Assembly: GCA_022494885.1 (NCBI GenBank)
Contig: JAGVSM010000194.1
Coordinates: 227,428-291,427, forward strand
From: Micrasema longulum
Lineage: Eukaryota > Arthropoda > Insecta > Trichoptera > Brachycentridae
Reading direction: 5' to 3'
DNA length: 64,000 nucleotides
Made by a program: the position numbers and the translations under genes. Shown one piece after another: positions 20,860 to 31,099 of this stretch (within the stretch, counting starts at the first letter, position 1; every line of letters begins with the position of its first letter). Below the pieces are notes generated by a model. It was given only the letters and a program-made list of their open reading frames with translations. It was not told where the DNA came from and did not search any database.

Positions 20860-21955
20860 CCCTTAATGTAATAATTATGGCGAAATATATATTTATAATG
20901 CTTTTGTTATGACGCGTCCATTTAACGGCTGTCTTTAATATTAAAGACCAGTAGCATTATAAAAAATTGAAAATATAACTAAATAATCAATTTTTTAACT
21001 TTTTTAAAATCACTGAAATAATTCATTTACCGTCCGGATTAACAAGGGGCACGGTATTTTAAACGATGCACATAAATAAGTTTTTTGTAGGTAGATGTTA
21101 TGATGCGACATACGTTTAGCTCCAATGTTAATCTCAGGCTTAATTTTAAAAAATACGTTTAGGTTTACAAGAAAAAAAAAATTACTCGGTGCACTCCATA
21201 CAAATTTACATGAAACGCGCAGGGAAAATTCAATAAAAATAAAGAATGTTTATGTAAATGATATACTAAATTCAAATTTATCTATTTGTTAACATCCTAC
21301 TATTATCTGTCACGTATGACATATGGAAATATTAGTTGGTTTACAGTAAACTTTGCTTCTTTTTTCTAGAAACGATTTTTTTCAAATATGTAGTTTAATA
21401 CAGACCTTGTTTGCCTATATCGTGCCCTTAAAAACATGCCCCTTTTGAAACTGTTTGACAAGGTAAATTTATTCAAGTGATTTCTTACAGAATAAATACA
21501 TAGTAAAATAATTTAACATGAAAATCACAAAGTTAGAGCTTTAAATATTAATATAAGCATTTAAGAAAATAAAGATTAAATAATATTGAATGTTGAAATT
21601 TGTTCATGATGTAAAGCAGAGAAAATTATTATGGATAAAATCGTGAAAGGAATACAGCGATGATTGGGACTTGCGAATGGAAAGTGAAAGAAAACTTAAA
21701 AGGTTTTACGATGCCAATGTTGATTATAATAATATTTGTCTATTTTACATGGCGCTATTTTTGTGAAACCTCAAGGACGCTTTACAATTGTATACGTAAA
21801 CTTACATTCCAACTAAGCGTAAGTTACGGATTATATTTTATGTTTTTTAAATCATGGGTATGCTATTTGTCGTGGCCAGTTGTTCAATTTACGCAATGAT
21901 TGTCCCTGTCAAGAAAAAATAAATTAAATTTACTCATGCACATTAATTCCATTAA
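20860..21955. other. A+T-rich DNA, nothing recognised
   Basis: No supported feature. The open frame at 21660-21899 encodes a hydrophobic, aromatic-rich peptide of the kind random A+T-rich DNA gives. Confidence 0.5.
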
Positions 21956-21959
21956 TTAA

Positions 21960-22138
21960 TTCATGTGTAATTGAATATCTCGCCAAAAGATGGCGGGATC
22001 GTTTTCGCTCGTACGGCAATGTCAGATGATTCGCGACCGACAAAGATCCGGTGTGTTTTTTTAAAACGCGGCTAGATAGTTTTCGCTCTCTCTGGCTTGG
22101 GCTTAAAGATTGACTTGTTCTTCAAAATCTTCATCGCG
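21960..22138. promoter_or_regulatory. CpG-containing island
   Basis: CGCCAAAAGATGGCG at 21981-21995 is a near-palindrome. CGTTTTCGCTCGTACGG and GATTCGCGACCGAC follow, then a second GTTTTCGCTC word near 22080. There is no open frame and no matching repeat was noticed. Possibly regulatory. Confidence 0.25.
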
Positions 22139-22389
22139 CATTGTGTCATCTAAATAAAACAAATCACCTCATCGAATTATTGATCGAAGTAGATGCCATA
22201 GGATATTCCAAGGTCAGTTTTCTACATATTTTTTTGACGGGAGATGATTTGTCTTGTGTTGAACTGCTAGCAATAAATATTGTGAAATTTTCTATTGAAC
22301 ATCAACAAATAAACGCATCGCTTAAAAAAGTGGATAATTATTTAAAGTACTATTTACACGTACCGGAAGTAATTATATAATACTAAAAA

Positions 22390-22655
22390 ACAAATCAAGT
22401 AAGATTTCATTTGAGATCTGAACTGACTGGAATTGTTAATGATTCGTAAGTGTGAAAACGTTTTGTTCCAGGTAGAGCGGCCGGCAACGGCAAAATCACG
22501 ACCTCCCAATATTGTGTTTGGGCAGCGCCGGAGTTCAAAAAGTTGATTTTCTCTGCTTGAACCAAATGCTGATCTAAGAATAGATTTTCTTTGACATGTA
22601 TTTTTCCAAATACATGGGTGAAGAAAAGGAGGAAGATAATGAAACAATACACTCG
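22390..22655 (-). mobile_element. CR1/L2-like LINE ORF2 C-terminal relic
   Basis: The minus strand encodes RDFAVAGRSTWNKTFSHLR, then SSQFRSQMKSYLICF. This corresponds to the 'R.FAVAGP..WN.LP..LR...S...F+..LK..L' C-terminus of CR1/L2-group LINEs; the element at 29-31 kb has ERAFAVAGPMAWNALQ. Two overlapping frames share the block, so there is at least one frameshift. Upstream reverse transcriptase is absent. Confidence 0.7.
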
Positions 22656-22984
22656 TAGATCGACATGCTATAAATCGTCATAGCGTATGGTAAGATGAAT
22701 AAACGCGGAGGAAGCGAGGTCTGTATGCAAATACTAGGTAGAGTGGTATTCTATCGGTGAAACGGCAGCGACGTGATATGGTGGTTTATAGATCCAATGT
22801 GTAAAGATCATGGTATGTATGTTTGATGTTTGAAATATCGCTGTTTAAACATAGACAGAACGTAAAATAAAAGTACAAAGTGATAAACCTGTAAATGTCT
22901 TTACTTCCACGATATGTTCTTTAGGAGGTTATTCATACTTTCAATTAACTATCGATGCTTATTTGTTTGATTAATGAATCATTA

Positions 22985-23160
22985 ATCATGTTTGCCTCGT
23001 AATGTAGTGGTCAGCAAGTTTGCCTACAACGCAAGAGGTCTCAGGTTCAATTCTCGACATGGTTGACACGAAATATTTAATTAAAAATGTGTTTTTACAC
23101 TAGAATATTGGTGCACCAATGCAGTGCCTCAAGCACCATTAGTTGCGGAAAGGGAACGTT
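22985..23160 (+). mobile_element. tRNA-derived SINE
   Basis: The head is tRNA-like: A-box-like TGTAGTGGTCAG at 23004-23015 and B-box GGTTCAATTCT at 23044-23054. The body has GTTTTTACACTAGAATATTG, GTGCACCAATGCAGTGCC and CACCATTAGTTGCGGAAAGG. The same body recurs at 3430-3575 and 17110-17335. Confidence 0.7.
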
Positions 23161-23439
23161 TTCATTTTAAAAAAAAACAATTTCACTAGTTCATTATATC
23201 ATATATACAAAGGTACACAGAAGAAAAATAATTTATTTTACCAAATAAAACTATTAAAGTTAACTTCAATTAAATTAAGAGTTTATTTTAATCTTGCACA
23301 AAGGAAACTTATACATACCTACATACTGCATGATTACTTGATTGCGTTTCGCATTGAAGATGCGTAATCTTTTTAAAATATTATAACAGTAATAAAAACA
23401 TATCATCTTTAAAAAAAAAACTAATTCTATTAGGTACAG

Positions 23440-23755
23440 TTTAGTGTGTCCAGTCGGATAAAAAATACAGTCCCGAGTCGCAAAACAACCAGAGCCCTGG
23501 ACGAGCATTTTTGACTCAATGGATACTCTTGGGTGAAGATAAGCCCATCTTGTTGTGTAGTAGTTGGCGCAACCGCTTACTATTCTTGAGGTTTCGATTC
23601 CTGGCAGGATGTAGGTGAAAGGTTTTAAAGGCGGTTCTTTACTGCAATATTTCAAAAATCCTGGACTAACACCTAAAACAGAATGATTTGATCACCTTAC
23701 CATTTCAAAACTATTTTCCAGAGAGGAGTTAAGTACTGGATTTTCTTTGGTGGGA
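23440..23755 (+). mobile_element. Composite SINE, 5' module plus tRNA-like
   Basis: The 5' module (AATACAGTCCCGAGTCGC, GAGCCCTGGACGAGC, GACTCAATGGATACTCT) is followed by an A-box-like TAGTAGTTGGCGC near 23559 and a B-box GGTTTCGATTCC at 23590-23601. Then comes a body with GGTTCTTTACTGCAATATTT and GATCACCTTACCATT. Good reference copy for the family. Confidence 0.65.
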
Positions 23756-24026
23756 GGGATTTTAGTAGGAAACTCGACGATAGTTTTCCTAATGCTTGAG
23801 TTTGCTGTTTACCTTATTGATGTGCCGTATATTTATTCATTTTAATTACAATTATGTTTTTTACCCAAAATTATATTTGTAATGATAAACTCGTATGTCT
23901 GTGTCACTTAATAACTCGTCTCAACTCAACACTGGACTTGGGAATAATTTATTGAAAAATGTGTAATAAACTACTTATAAGTAAATAAATGTTTCCATGT
24001 AACAAAAATAATCTAGATACGCTTCA

Positions 24027-24095
24027 ATTGGAGTGCCAGTGTCATGTCCTATGCACTACTAAGTGTGAATAGGGAAACGATGATGATGATTATTT
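24027..24095 (+). mobile_element. SINE 3' tail
   Basis: GTGTCATGTCCTATGCACTAC and then GGGAAACGATGATGATGAT match the 3' end of the 26660-27025 SINE on the opposite strand. The (GAT)n tail is plain. Confidence 0.6.
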
Positions 24096-24099
24096 GGTA

Positions 24100-24690
24100 T
24101 TCATAATATAGCAATTAGAAAGAATTGACAAATCTGCTTTCCTCCCATCTTTTTGACTTTTATTTGCTTTTTATATATCTTGATATTTTTACATGTATTA
24201 TTTAATTTAGTACTGACTCTTATTTGGCATATTATTTAGTACTCCTATTTCTTAATAAAGTATAAAGTGAGTTTATATAAACTATATCTCAGTTATCATT
24301 TTAATTATGTTTTTTATTTATATTTTTTTTTCTGTTGATTTCAATGAAACTATTATTTTGTTTATTTGATTATGTATGAATTAGTGTAATTTAAATATTA
24401 ATATTTTTAACTGATTATCTATTTTACATTGTATTCTCTAAAGAATAATAATAAGTAAACTCTATAGAATAAGTAAACTCTAAAGTTTATGATTTATAAC
24501 TTATACCTTGTTTTCCTGGATTGTTATTCTATTGCATCACATGTCATAATCATTATATCTTACTAATATTTTATTGTTATATATTATGGCTTGACACGGG
24601 CACAGTTGAAAAATCCTTAATAAGTTCATTAATATTTAAACGAGTGTAATTTTGAATGAATAAATAAATACGGAACCAGTAATTATTCTT
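24100..24690. other. A+T-rich DNA, possible LINE tail at 24590-24668
   Basis: No gene. GACACGGGCACAGTTG, then GAATAAATAAATA resembles the LINE tail at 11395-11480. Confidence 0.35.
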
Positions 24691-24694
24691 TCCC

Positions 24695-25070
24695 GTAGTA
24701 AAATTCGTACGTAATCTACATTAATAATGAATTACATCGTTTGGTGGCAAAATAATTTATTACCTTTTTTGTGGCTTGCGTCATAAATCAGGATATTTTT
24801 GACAACCCTGTTTCTGCCTATTCAAACTTCAAACGTCATCTTTGATGGCGTGATTAATTTGTTTATTATTCACAAAAAACATTAATAAATTATTAGTCAT
24901 CCCTCTCTCGCAATAAACAAAAAGCAAGGCGATTAAAATAAAATATTGCCTTTTCATTTTTTTATCTTGCGAAATGATCTTAAATGAATGGCCCGTAATA
25001 AATTAAGCGCAGGTTTCGAAGTTTTGCAAACACGCGGCATAGGAGATGAAAAAATGACCTGACTCTTTTG
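24695..25070. promoter_or_regulatory. Candidate enhancer with Exd/Hox-like sites
   Basis: Contains TGATTAAT at 24851-24858 (an Exd-Hox consensus), GTCATAAATCA near 24779, CGCAATAAAC and AGGCGATTAAAAT. The flanking 370 bases resemble no repeat in the window. Suggestive only. Confidence 0.25.
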
Positions 25071-25194
25071 ACTAGATTTATGAATAATCCGATTGGATGA
25101 AATAAATTTACGGAAAAAACTGTATTGTACAAGTAACCTTTACCCAATAAAGAAATATCTAAGCGAGGAAATTCACTGTTTTTTTATATTTTTG

Positions 25195-25515
25195 ATTATT
25201 TGTTAGCAGAAAATAAAACTAAGACAATTTTCTTTTTAAAATAATATTATGAATCGTATAATCAGCTCTATGATTTTTTTGAGATTTGTAAATTTAAAAT
25301 AACTCCGTACTTGACGTCACAAGTTCTCGCTGGAGACATCTGCTGATCGGAATGTTGGTTTCCCAGAAACCGGAAGTTTATCGTTACACCCTACCCTTGG
25401 TTTATCCGAGTGAACTTGTGACGTAGTTCAAAGTAGAGGTAATTTTCCCTAACACTGAACTCGCACTTTTTTCAAAACTGTGGTCTGGAGGTTGTAAAAA
25501 TTTGTTACGTTGAAA
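25195..25515. mobile_element. Partial copy related to the hAT element at 55378
   Basis: The block AAAATAACTCCGTACTTGAC, then GTCACAAGTTC with its inverted partner GAACTTGTGACGT, corresponds in order to 55690-55930 inside the hAT element (AATAACTCCGCG, GTCAGAGGTTCA, TGAACCAGTGACGTCA). The preceding AAACTAAGACAATTTTC and TATGATTTTT blocks also match. No terminal inverted repeats are visible, so this is an internal remnant. Confidence 0.55.
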
Positions 25516-25579
25516 ATATATTTTTTTAATGCTTTTTTTATTCATTTAAAATTTGGAGAAATTAACATATTAAGTTACA

Positions 25580-25780
25580 AATTGACTTCAACAATATTCT
25601 CAACAGATGAAAGAATTGAAAAAAATTGGATGTTTAAAAATAAGCAGAATAGATAAGGTTACACTGTGAGTAAAGTGGCCAGTTCAGCCAATGAAAGGTA
25701 ATAAACCCTGTAAATGCCTAGACTCTTATTCCCTTTTCATTTTTTTCCCTATCTGTTGAAATAGATTTTAAGTCAATTTG
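25580..25780 (-). mobile_element. MITE family A, partial
   Basis: Minus-strand family A: CAACAGATGAAAGAATTG, CAGCCAATGAAAGGTAATAA and CCCTGTAAATGCCTAGACTC in reference order. Confidence 0.7.
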
Positions 25781-25899
25781 ATTTAGTATTTGTGTGAATA
25801 AGATAACTACATAATTCTAAAACAGTTTTAGTTAGTACAAAATCATATCTGAATAATTGTTTTAATATTTAAAAAAATAAAATTGAAGTAACTTTCAAA

Positions 25900-25985
25900 G
25901 GGTTGTGGTCCCGTGACTAGTGTTGCGGACTCACGGATTAGGGGTCTGAGGTTTGAACCCTAGTCTATCCCAACTTAATTACTAT
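25900..25985 (+). mobile_element. tRNA-like SINE head
   Basis: CCCGTGACTAGTGTTGCGG, then GAGGTTTGAACCCTAG with B box at 25950-25960. The cloverleaf is incomplete, and no body or tail is recognised. Confidence 0.45.
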
Positions 25986-26099
25986 TTTCTAATAGCAAGT
26001 TATTTACAACAAAATTATAATATTTGGTAAATCGTAAGAATGAAAGAACTTATTTTATTCAAATGAAAGCTGAAAAGTATTCCGAAAAGAGTTATTAAG

Positions 26100-26425
26100 A
26101 CTACTACTACTACTACCATCACGCCATTTCTCCGTAGAGGTAGGCAGAGAGAATAGACCGTCACACACGTCTATCCTGGCATACATTCCTAGCTTCTTCC
26201 ACATTCATAGATCTTGTCATAGATGCCCTTCGGTTCTGTCTGCTTTTGACATGACTAGACTTAGGATTTTGGTTTATCTAATCATGCCACGTCTTCCTTG
26301 GTCGTCCTCGTCTCACGTTGCCGTTCATTTTCACCATATTTACTTGTTTTACCATTCTTTCGTCGTCCATTCGTTCTATGTGACCAAACCATCTCAGAGA
26401 CCCTTTCTTAATCTTATCATCACTT
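26100..26425 (-). mobile_element. RTE retrotransposon 3' end with (GTA)n tail
   Basis: A good minus-strand match to RTE 36340-36670. The 3' end reads GGCGTGATGG (plus CCATCACGCC, 26117-26126) and is followed on the minus strand by about five GTA units (plus 26101-26116). Blocks for 'GHVKSRQNRRA' and 'VWRSI' are recognisable. 5'-truncated near 26425. Confidence 0.85.
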
Positions 26426-26659
26426 AAGACGAAGGTAAAATTCAAAATGACAAAAGCGAAACGATAATCATTTTGATAAATAAAGATTGCCTGCTGGAGA
26501 ATTACAGCTAACTTTCTTTGCTATTATTTGATAACATCAAAAAAATTACTTCATTGCGCTTCGATATTATAAAAACCATACAGTGAAATATGTGGTTTTT
26601 TAATGAAAGTAACAGAGATAGGTGGCAGGTCTGTAGTAAACAGTGTACTACGTATACGT

Positions 26660-27025
26660 TATAAATCATCTTCATCATTTCCCTGTGGTGCATCTGTCTA
26701 GTGGTGCATAGGACACTGCACAGGAACATTAAATATAGCTTACTTCTAGCATCTGTTACGTGAAGTTACGCTGCAGGTGCCAGTTGAGGGACAGTGAAAT
26801 ATTGTAGTGCAAAATCACCTTGTAAACAAATGTTTCATGTCTACCCTGCCAAAAATTGAACCCAGGACCTCAAACATGGGATAAAGCGCCAACTATGACA
26901 TTACCGAAGTATTTATCTCGACTCGATTTTCTTTTTCAGAATTTTTACCTGAAAGTATCTATCGAGTCGAAAACTCTCAGGGTACTGATTCTATACTACT
27001 CACAGAACTGTATTCTTTATCTACC
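26660..27025 (-). mobile_element. Composite SINE, longest copy
   Basis: Minus strand: a 5' module (AGGTAGATAAAGAATACAG, CAGTACCCTGAGAG, GACTCGATAGATACTTTCAG), a short spacer with ATCGAGTCGAGATAAAT, then a tRNA-like part with B box GGGTTCAATTTTT (plus 26853-26863). The body and a tail with GTGTCCTATGCACCACTAG and GAAATGATGAAGATGAT follow. The tRNA-like promoter lies about 170 bases inside the element, which is unusual for a SINE. Confidence 0.65.
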
Positions 27026-27282
27026 TAGACGCAGAGATGTAATGAATTCTTGCAGAGGAATTTTAGCAATTTTCACACCAACATGTTCTAATTATATTAT
27101 GTTTTAATCAATGAGAATTATTGTCACTTTTCCAGGGTTCTAGGCATATTTTACACTAAAAACTCTTTTTTTCATCAACGCATACTTTAACATGAAAAAA
27201 AAAAAAACTGAATGAGCAAACGTTCAAAAAGTAATTTCAAATTTGAAAATTTCAAATAGGGTTATATCAAAAATAGGCAACA

Positions 27283-28046
27283 TGCAAGCTTTTGTTTTTT
27301 TGTGGTTTTTAAAGATTATACAGATAGATGTGTATCACACTCTGCTGGAAGCAAATGAAATAAAAAAGTAAAAATGTATTCCCCATAAGATTTTCTGGGT
27401 TATTATGTCGTTAGTAATATTAATCGACGTTTACGATAGCATCACAGCGTCCATTATCAGGGTTGATGTTATTTGTGTAGATAAATGTGTGTTAAGTACT
27501 TAGGATCACCGTCGTTGCTGCCTACAGCTTGTCAATTTAAAATCTGTGGTGCTTCACAGTGTACGGTTTTATGTGATTTTTTATAACTGGGTACCAGGAT
27601 GATTTTAATAATATCTCATATTCTCTGTTTAAACTGTCAGGATGTTTGTGGATCTCGATCGACTCTTTTATCAATCGAGTGGTGACTCTTTAGCATCCCT
27701 ATGATTATCGGCTCGAAGGAGAACTTATGTCCCGTTCCTATGTGATGTTCGGCCATAGCCGATTTTTTGGGGTAGTCGAGCCTGCATCATGCACTCATAT
27801 GCTCCTTTGTCCTTGCTGGAATTTTTTGGTCAGTCTGTTCGATGTACACCTTGTGATAATTTTTACAATTCAGCTTATAAATACTGTCAGTTTCGAGAAG
27901 GAAAAATATATCATTTTTGTTGATGAGCCGAAAATGGTTTTGATGCTGTGTTTTTTAAGAATTTTTGGAATTCTATCCGTAATATTTTGTACATCTAACA
28001 AACAAGCTATCCCTTTATAATCATCGTTATTATTGACAATGAGATC
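27283..28046 (-). mobile_element. Penelope-like element, GIY-YIG endonuclease end
   Basis: Minus-strand translation gives GIACLLDVQNITDRIPKILK, KHSIKTIFGSSTKM (linker after the reverse transcriptase). After a frameshift near 27900 it gives DSIYKLNCKNYHKVYIEQT, KIPARTKEHMSA, the GIY-YIG nuclease core ('IYKL.C..C...YI.QT...R..EH'). Further blocks are HIGTGHKFSFEP, IEIHKHPDSLNREYE and SSWYPVIK, as near the end of Penelope-like ORFs. The first Gly of GIY is Ser, and the QT is preceded by Glu where Gly is usual. The 3' UTR continues to about 27283. At least two frameshifts: inactive. Confidence 0.8.
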
Positions 28047-28150
28047 CAAAATGTCGGTAAATAGCATGGATAGTAAAAAATATAACATAATATAGAAATA
28101 CTTATTGTGCATCTAAACGGTCGTATAAATCTAAGAAGTTTAATAAAAAT
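28046..28150 (+). mobile_element. Penelope-like 3' end in opposite orientation
   Basis: ATGTCGGTAAATAGCATGG and then TTATTGTGCATCTAAACGG and AAGAAGTTTAATAA match the plus-strand Penelope 3' end at 48880-48975 (GTCGGAAAATAGTATT, CGTGCATTTAAACGG, AAGCTTAATAG). It abuts the minus-strand body, so the junction near 28046 is an inverted joint. Confidence 0.6.
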
Positions 28151-28850
28151 GTATATTCTGGCAATGTTTAAATATTTTTAACAGCCTGTATAATATGCTA
28201 ATTTAACATTATTTATGAAGACATCTTTGCTTTTATCTATAAGTACAAGGCACGTATATTAGCTTTATCTATTCTACAGAATTCTTGTTTGAATAATATT
28301 AATCACATTCGAATCGAACACGGATATTTTTTTCCCTAATTTATTGCCAGTCATTTCAGCTATCACCGATCAATTGTTCTCTGTTAAATATTCAAGAAAA
28401 AAGGATGTACACGTGTATAATTTAAATGTGAATGCCCAACATGGACAATTTTATTAATGACATTATAAGTTGTGAAATACAACGGCTTGTTAGTTGAAAT
28501 AATTTCTAAATAGTTTTTTTAACAAGTTTGGTAACTTTTGTAGACATTTTAATACGCTTTGAAATATCAGATGGTTGGTTCAAAGATATCGCGCCTCTTA
28601 ATGTTTATTTAATTTTATTAAGGATATTATTTTTTGCTGTGCATGTTGTTGTTTTGTTAATTGTTTAGGCATTATTAAATTAACAAAAACACATATAGCG
28701 ATAAAGGTCCCGCTTAAACACATAAAATTCTCAGCTAGTCGGGATCTAAAACAAAGAACTTCTTTTCATTATAAAACAGTGAAATAATTTAATAAAAGTA
28801 CAGGAAGAATATTATGCATATATAAATGATAGGAAAAACATATACGTGGC
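28151..28850. other. A+T-rich DNA, nothing recognised
   Basis: No supported feature. Confidence 0.5.
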
Positions 28851-28853
28851 TGT

Positions 28854-28990
28854 ATCTGGCATTAAATAAAGAACATCGGGCGAAAGAGACTGCCAGCTTA
28901 ATTGGCTGACTTCGGCTCATAGAGCATTGTCTTTGTCATTCTAGAACGCAAATACAGTAACACACTGTCAACTTCGGACCGATCAATATG
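28854..28990 (+). mobile_element. MITE family C, half copy
   Basis: GGCATTAAATAAAGAACATC, then GGGCGAAAGAGACTGCCAGC matches the terminal repeat of the complete family C element at 59067-59240. The other end is absent. Confidence 0.6.
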
Positions 28991-29029
28991 GTTAGATATT
29001 CAAGCCTCTTATAGGTTATAGGACATTTA

Positions 29030-31018
29030 TAAAAGAAATTAAATCTAGTTTCTGGTGTACAGAAATCACTGAACAGAAAAAGTCTCCAAAACAACTCTGG
29101 CAAAGCTTTCAATCTGTTCGTGGTTACTGTATAGCAGAAACATCTAACACAGGCGCTACTGCCAATAATTTTTCCGACTTTTTTTACAAATAAAGTCGAA
29201 AAAATCAGACTGGCTTGTAGTTCAGCGAAAAAAACCTGTAATTTTAGCTATGCCCTTCAAAAATTCAGTAAATTTGAACCAACATCTATAAATGAGGTTA
29301 AAAGGATTGTTGCGGCATTACCCAACAAACAATGTATTTTAGATCCGATGCCAACGTGGCTTTTGAAAAAATGCATAAACGTATTAGCTCCATTTTTAAC
29401 AGATTTATTTAATACATCCATGGAGCGCAGCATTGTTCCGAGAGCCATAAAGAAAGCAAATGTAACTCCACTTTTAAAAAATTCTCAACTAGATGTGGAA
29501 GATCTTTTCAGTTTTCGCCCTATTTCAAATCTTCCCATCGTATCAAAAATACTAGAAAAAATAGTTTCTCATAGTCTCGTTAACGATATCGACCGGAATT
29601 CTTTATTTTCAGTAAGGCAATCAGCATACCGACGTTTTCATTCCACGGAGACGGGAGTGATAAGAGTAATGTCTGACATTATAACGGCGGTGGACTCTGG
29701 TAATCTGGTGTTGATGGCTCTTCTGGACATGAGTGCTGCATTCGATACTGTGGACCATAATATTTTGCTTGAACGTCTGGAGTAAACTTATGGTATCCGT
29801 GATCAGGCACATATGTGGTTCAGTTCATATCTTAATAAAAGAGAATATGCAGTTGTGTTCCAGGGTAAAAGCTCAACCGACTTTCGGGTGTCTACAGGAG
29901 TGCCTCAAAGGTCGGTACTCGGACCACTTCTCTATCTCCTTTACACTAAAGATATGGAGAATATTATCAAAGAATATGGATTGTGGTCTCACTGCTATGC
30001 AGATGATAAGCAGATTTATTTTTATTGCAAACCAGGCGAGAGAAGTGTGCTTATCAATTTAATTGATGGATGCATCAAGAAAATAGAAAACTGGATGGCT
30101 GAAAACAGACTAACATTAAACCCATCAAAAACTGAACAACTGTGGGTGGCTTCAGCCAGACAACAGAATTTGATTCAGGATACGGCTCTACCCAATGTAG
30201 AGAGTACCGCTTTACCCACCGTTAAACTACTAAGAGTTTAACTCAATTCTGACCTATCTCTTGACGCTCAAATTAGTAGAACGATAAGTTCATGCTTCTA
30301 CCAGCTGAGACAAATTAAATGCATACGCAAAAATTTGCCGGTTGATGCCGCCCGTCAATTAATAAATGCGTTTGTAGTGTCTAGAGACGATTATTGAAAT
30401 GGTATCTATGCGGGTCTACCAATGAACAAAATGACTCGCCTACAATCTGTATTGAATGCCGCAGCGAGACTTATTTTCTGAATATCTAAGTTCAGTCATA
30501 TCACTCCACTACTTCGGGAACTACACTGGCTACGTTTTCCACAGAGCGTCGAATACAAACTCTGTTGGCTTATGTATAAGTCACTGCACAACTCTGCTCC
30601 GGAATATCTAAGGGAACTATGCATTCCAGATGAACTAGCTGACAGGCGTCTCACGCTTAGATCAGCTACGTCTACGGCGAGAGGAAAAGTTATTATACCT
30701 CTACGCAAACAGCGCACTAAATTTAGTGAACGCGCATTTGCGGTCGCAGGCCCTATGGCATGGAATGCTCTCCAGCAGAGGTGCAAGGCTGTGAAAGTGA
30801 AGTGATGTTTCGGAAAAAACTTAAAACCCACTTGTTCTCTAAATCATTTGAATAAATCCGTAGCATGTGACAGCAAAATAAATTGTTTTAATTAAATTAC
30901 AAATTTAAAAGCTTCAATTAAATTTACTTAACAATAGAATCACTATGTAATGCGCCCTTGAGGTATTTTATTACGAAAATAAGGCTATATAAGTTATCCA
31001 TAATAATAATAATAATAA
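29030..31018 (+). mobile_element. CR1/L2-group LINE, 5'-truncated
   Basis: Non-LTR retrotransposon with most of the reverse transcriptase, the C-terminal region, and a 3' UTR. The 3' UTR ends in a (TAA)n microsatellite at 31001-31017. The endonuclease is absent: the copy begins in the linker before the reverse transcriptase. Two further 3' ends of the same family lie at 5250-5412 and 61330-61564. The blocks 'FRPISNLPIVSKILEKIV' and 'HSTETGV' place it in the CR1/L2/Daphne group, but I cannot fix the exact clade. Confidence 0.85.
29050..30855 (+). pseudogene. Reverse transcriptase ORF of CR1/L2-group LINE
   Basis: The frame runs through 29348-30805 with in-frame stops at 29783-29785 and 30239-30241 and more near 30397 and 30480, plus frameshifts near 29195 and 30795. 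Domain order: linker (NNFSDFF, KKTCNF), RT start FRPISNLPIVSKILEKIV, template-grip QSAYRRFHSTET, motif A LLDMSAAFDTVDHNILL, motif B STGVPQRSVLGPLLYLLY, catalytic YADD at 29996-30007. Then come SSCFYQLRQIKCIRKNLP, LQSVLNAAARLI, MYKSLHNSAPEYLREL and ERAFAVAGPMAWNALQ. A final shifted MFRKKLKTHLFSKSFE ends at 30855. In motif B the usual QGSVLG is QRSVLG. Enzymatic core recognisable but the gene is dead. Confidence 0.85.
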
Positions 31019-31033
31019 AAATTTATCCACGTT

Positions 31034-31098
31034 ACAGATACCGGACTCGTGCGGCAGAAACGACGATCTACAAAGTCGGCAGTATCTTTTTTAATTCC
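31034..31098 (-). mobile_element. MITE family C internal fragment
   Basis: ACCGGACTCGTGCGGCAGAA and ATCTACAAAGTCGGCAGTAT are the reverse complement of the interior of the element at 59067-59240. Confidence 0.6.
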
Positions 31099-31099
31099 G

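Noticed and set aside
22985..23060. A second tRNA gene
   Set aside because: Only the promoter boxes are tRNA-like; the same body and tail recur in other SINE copies.
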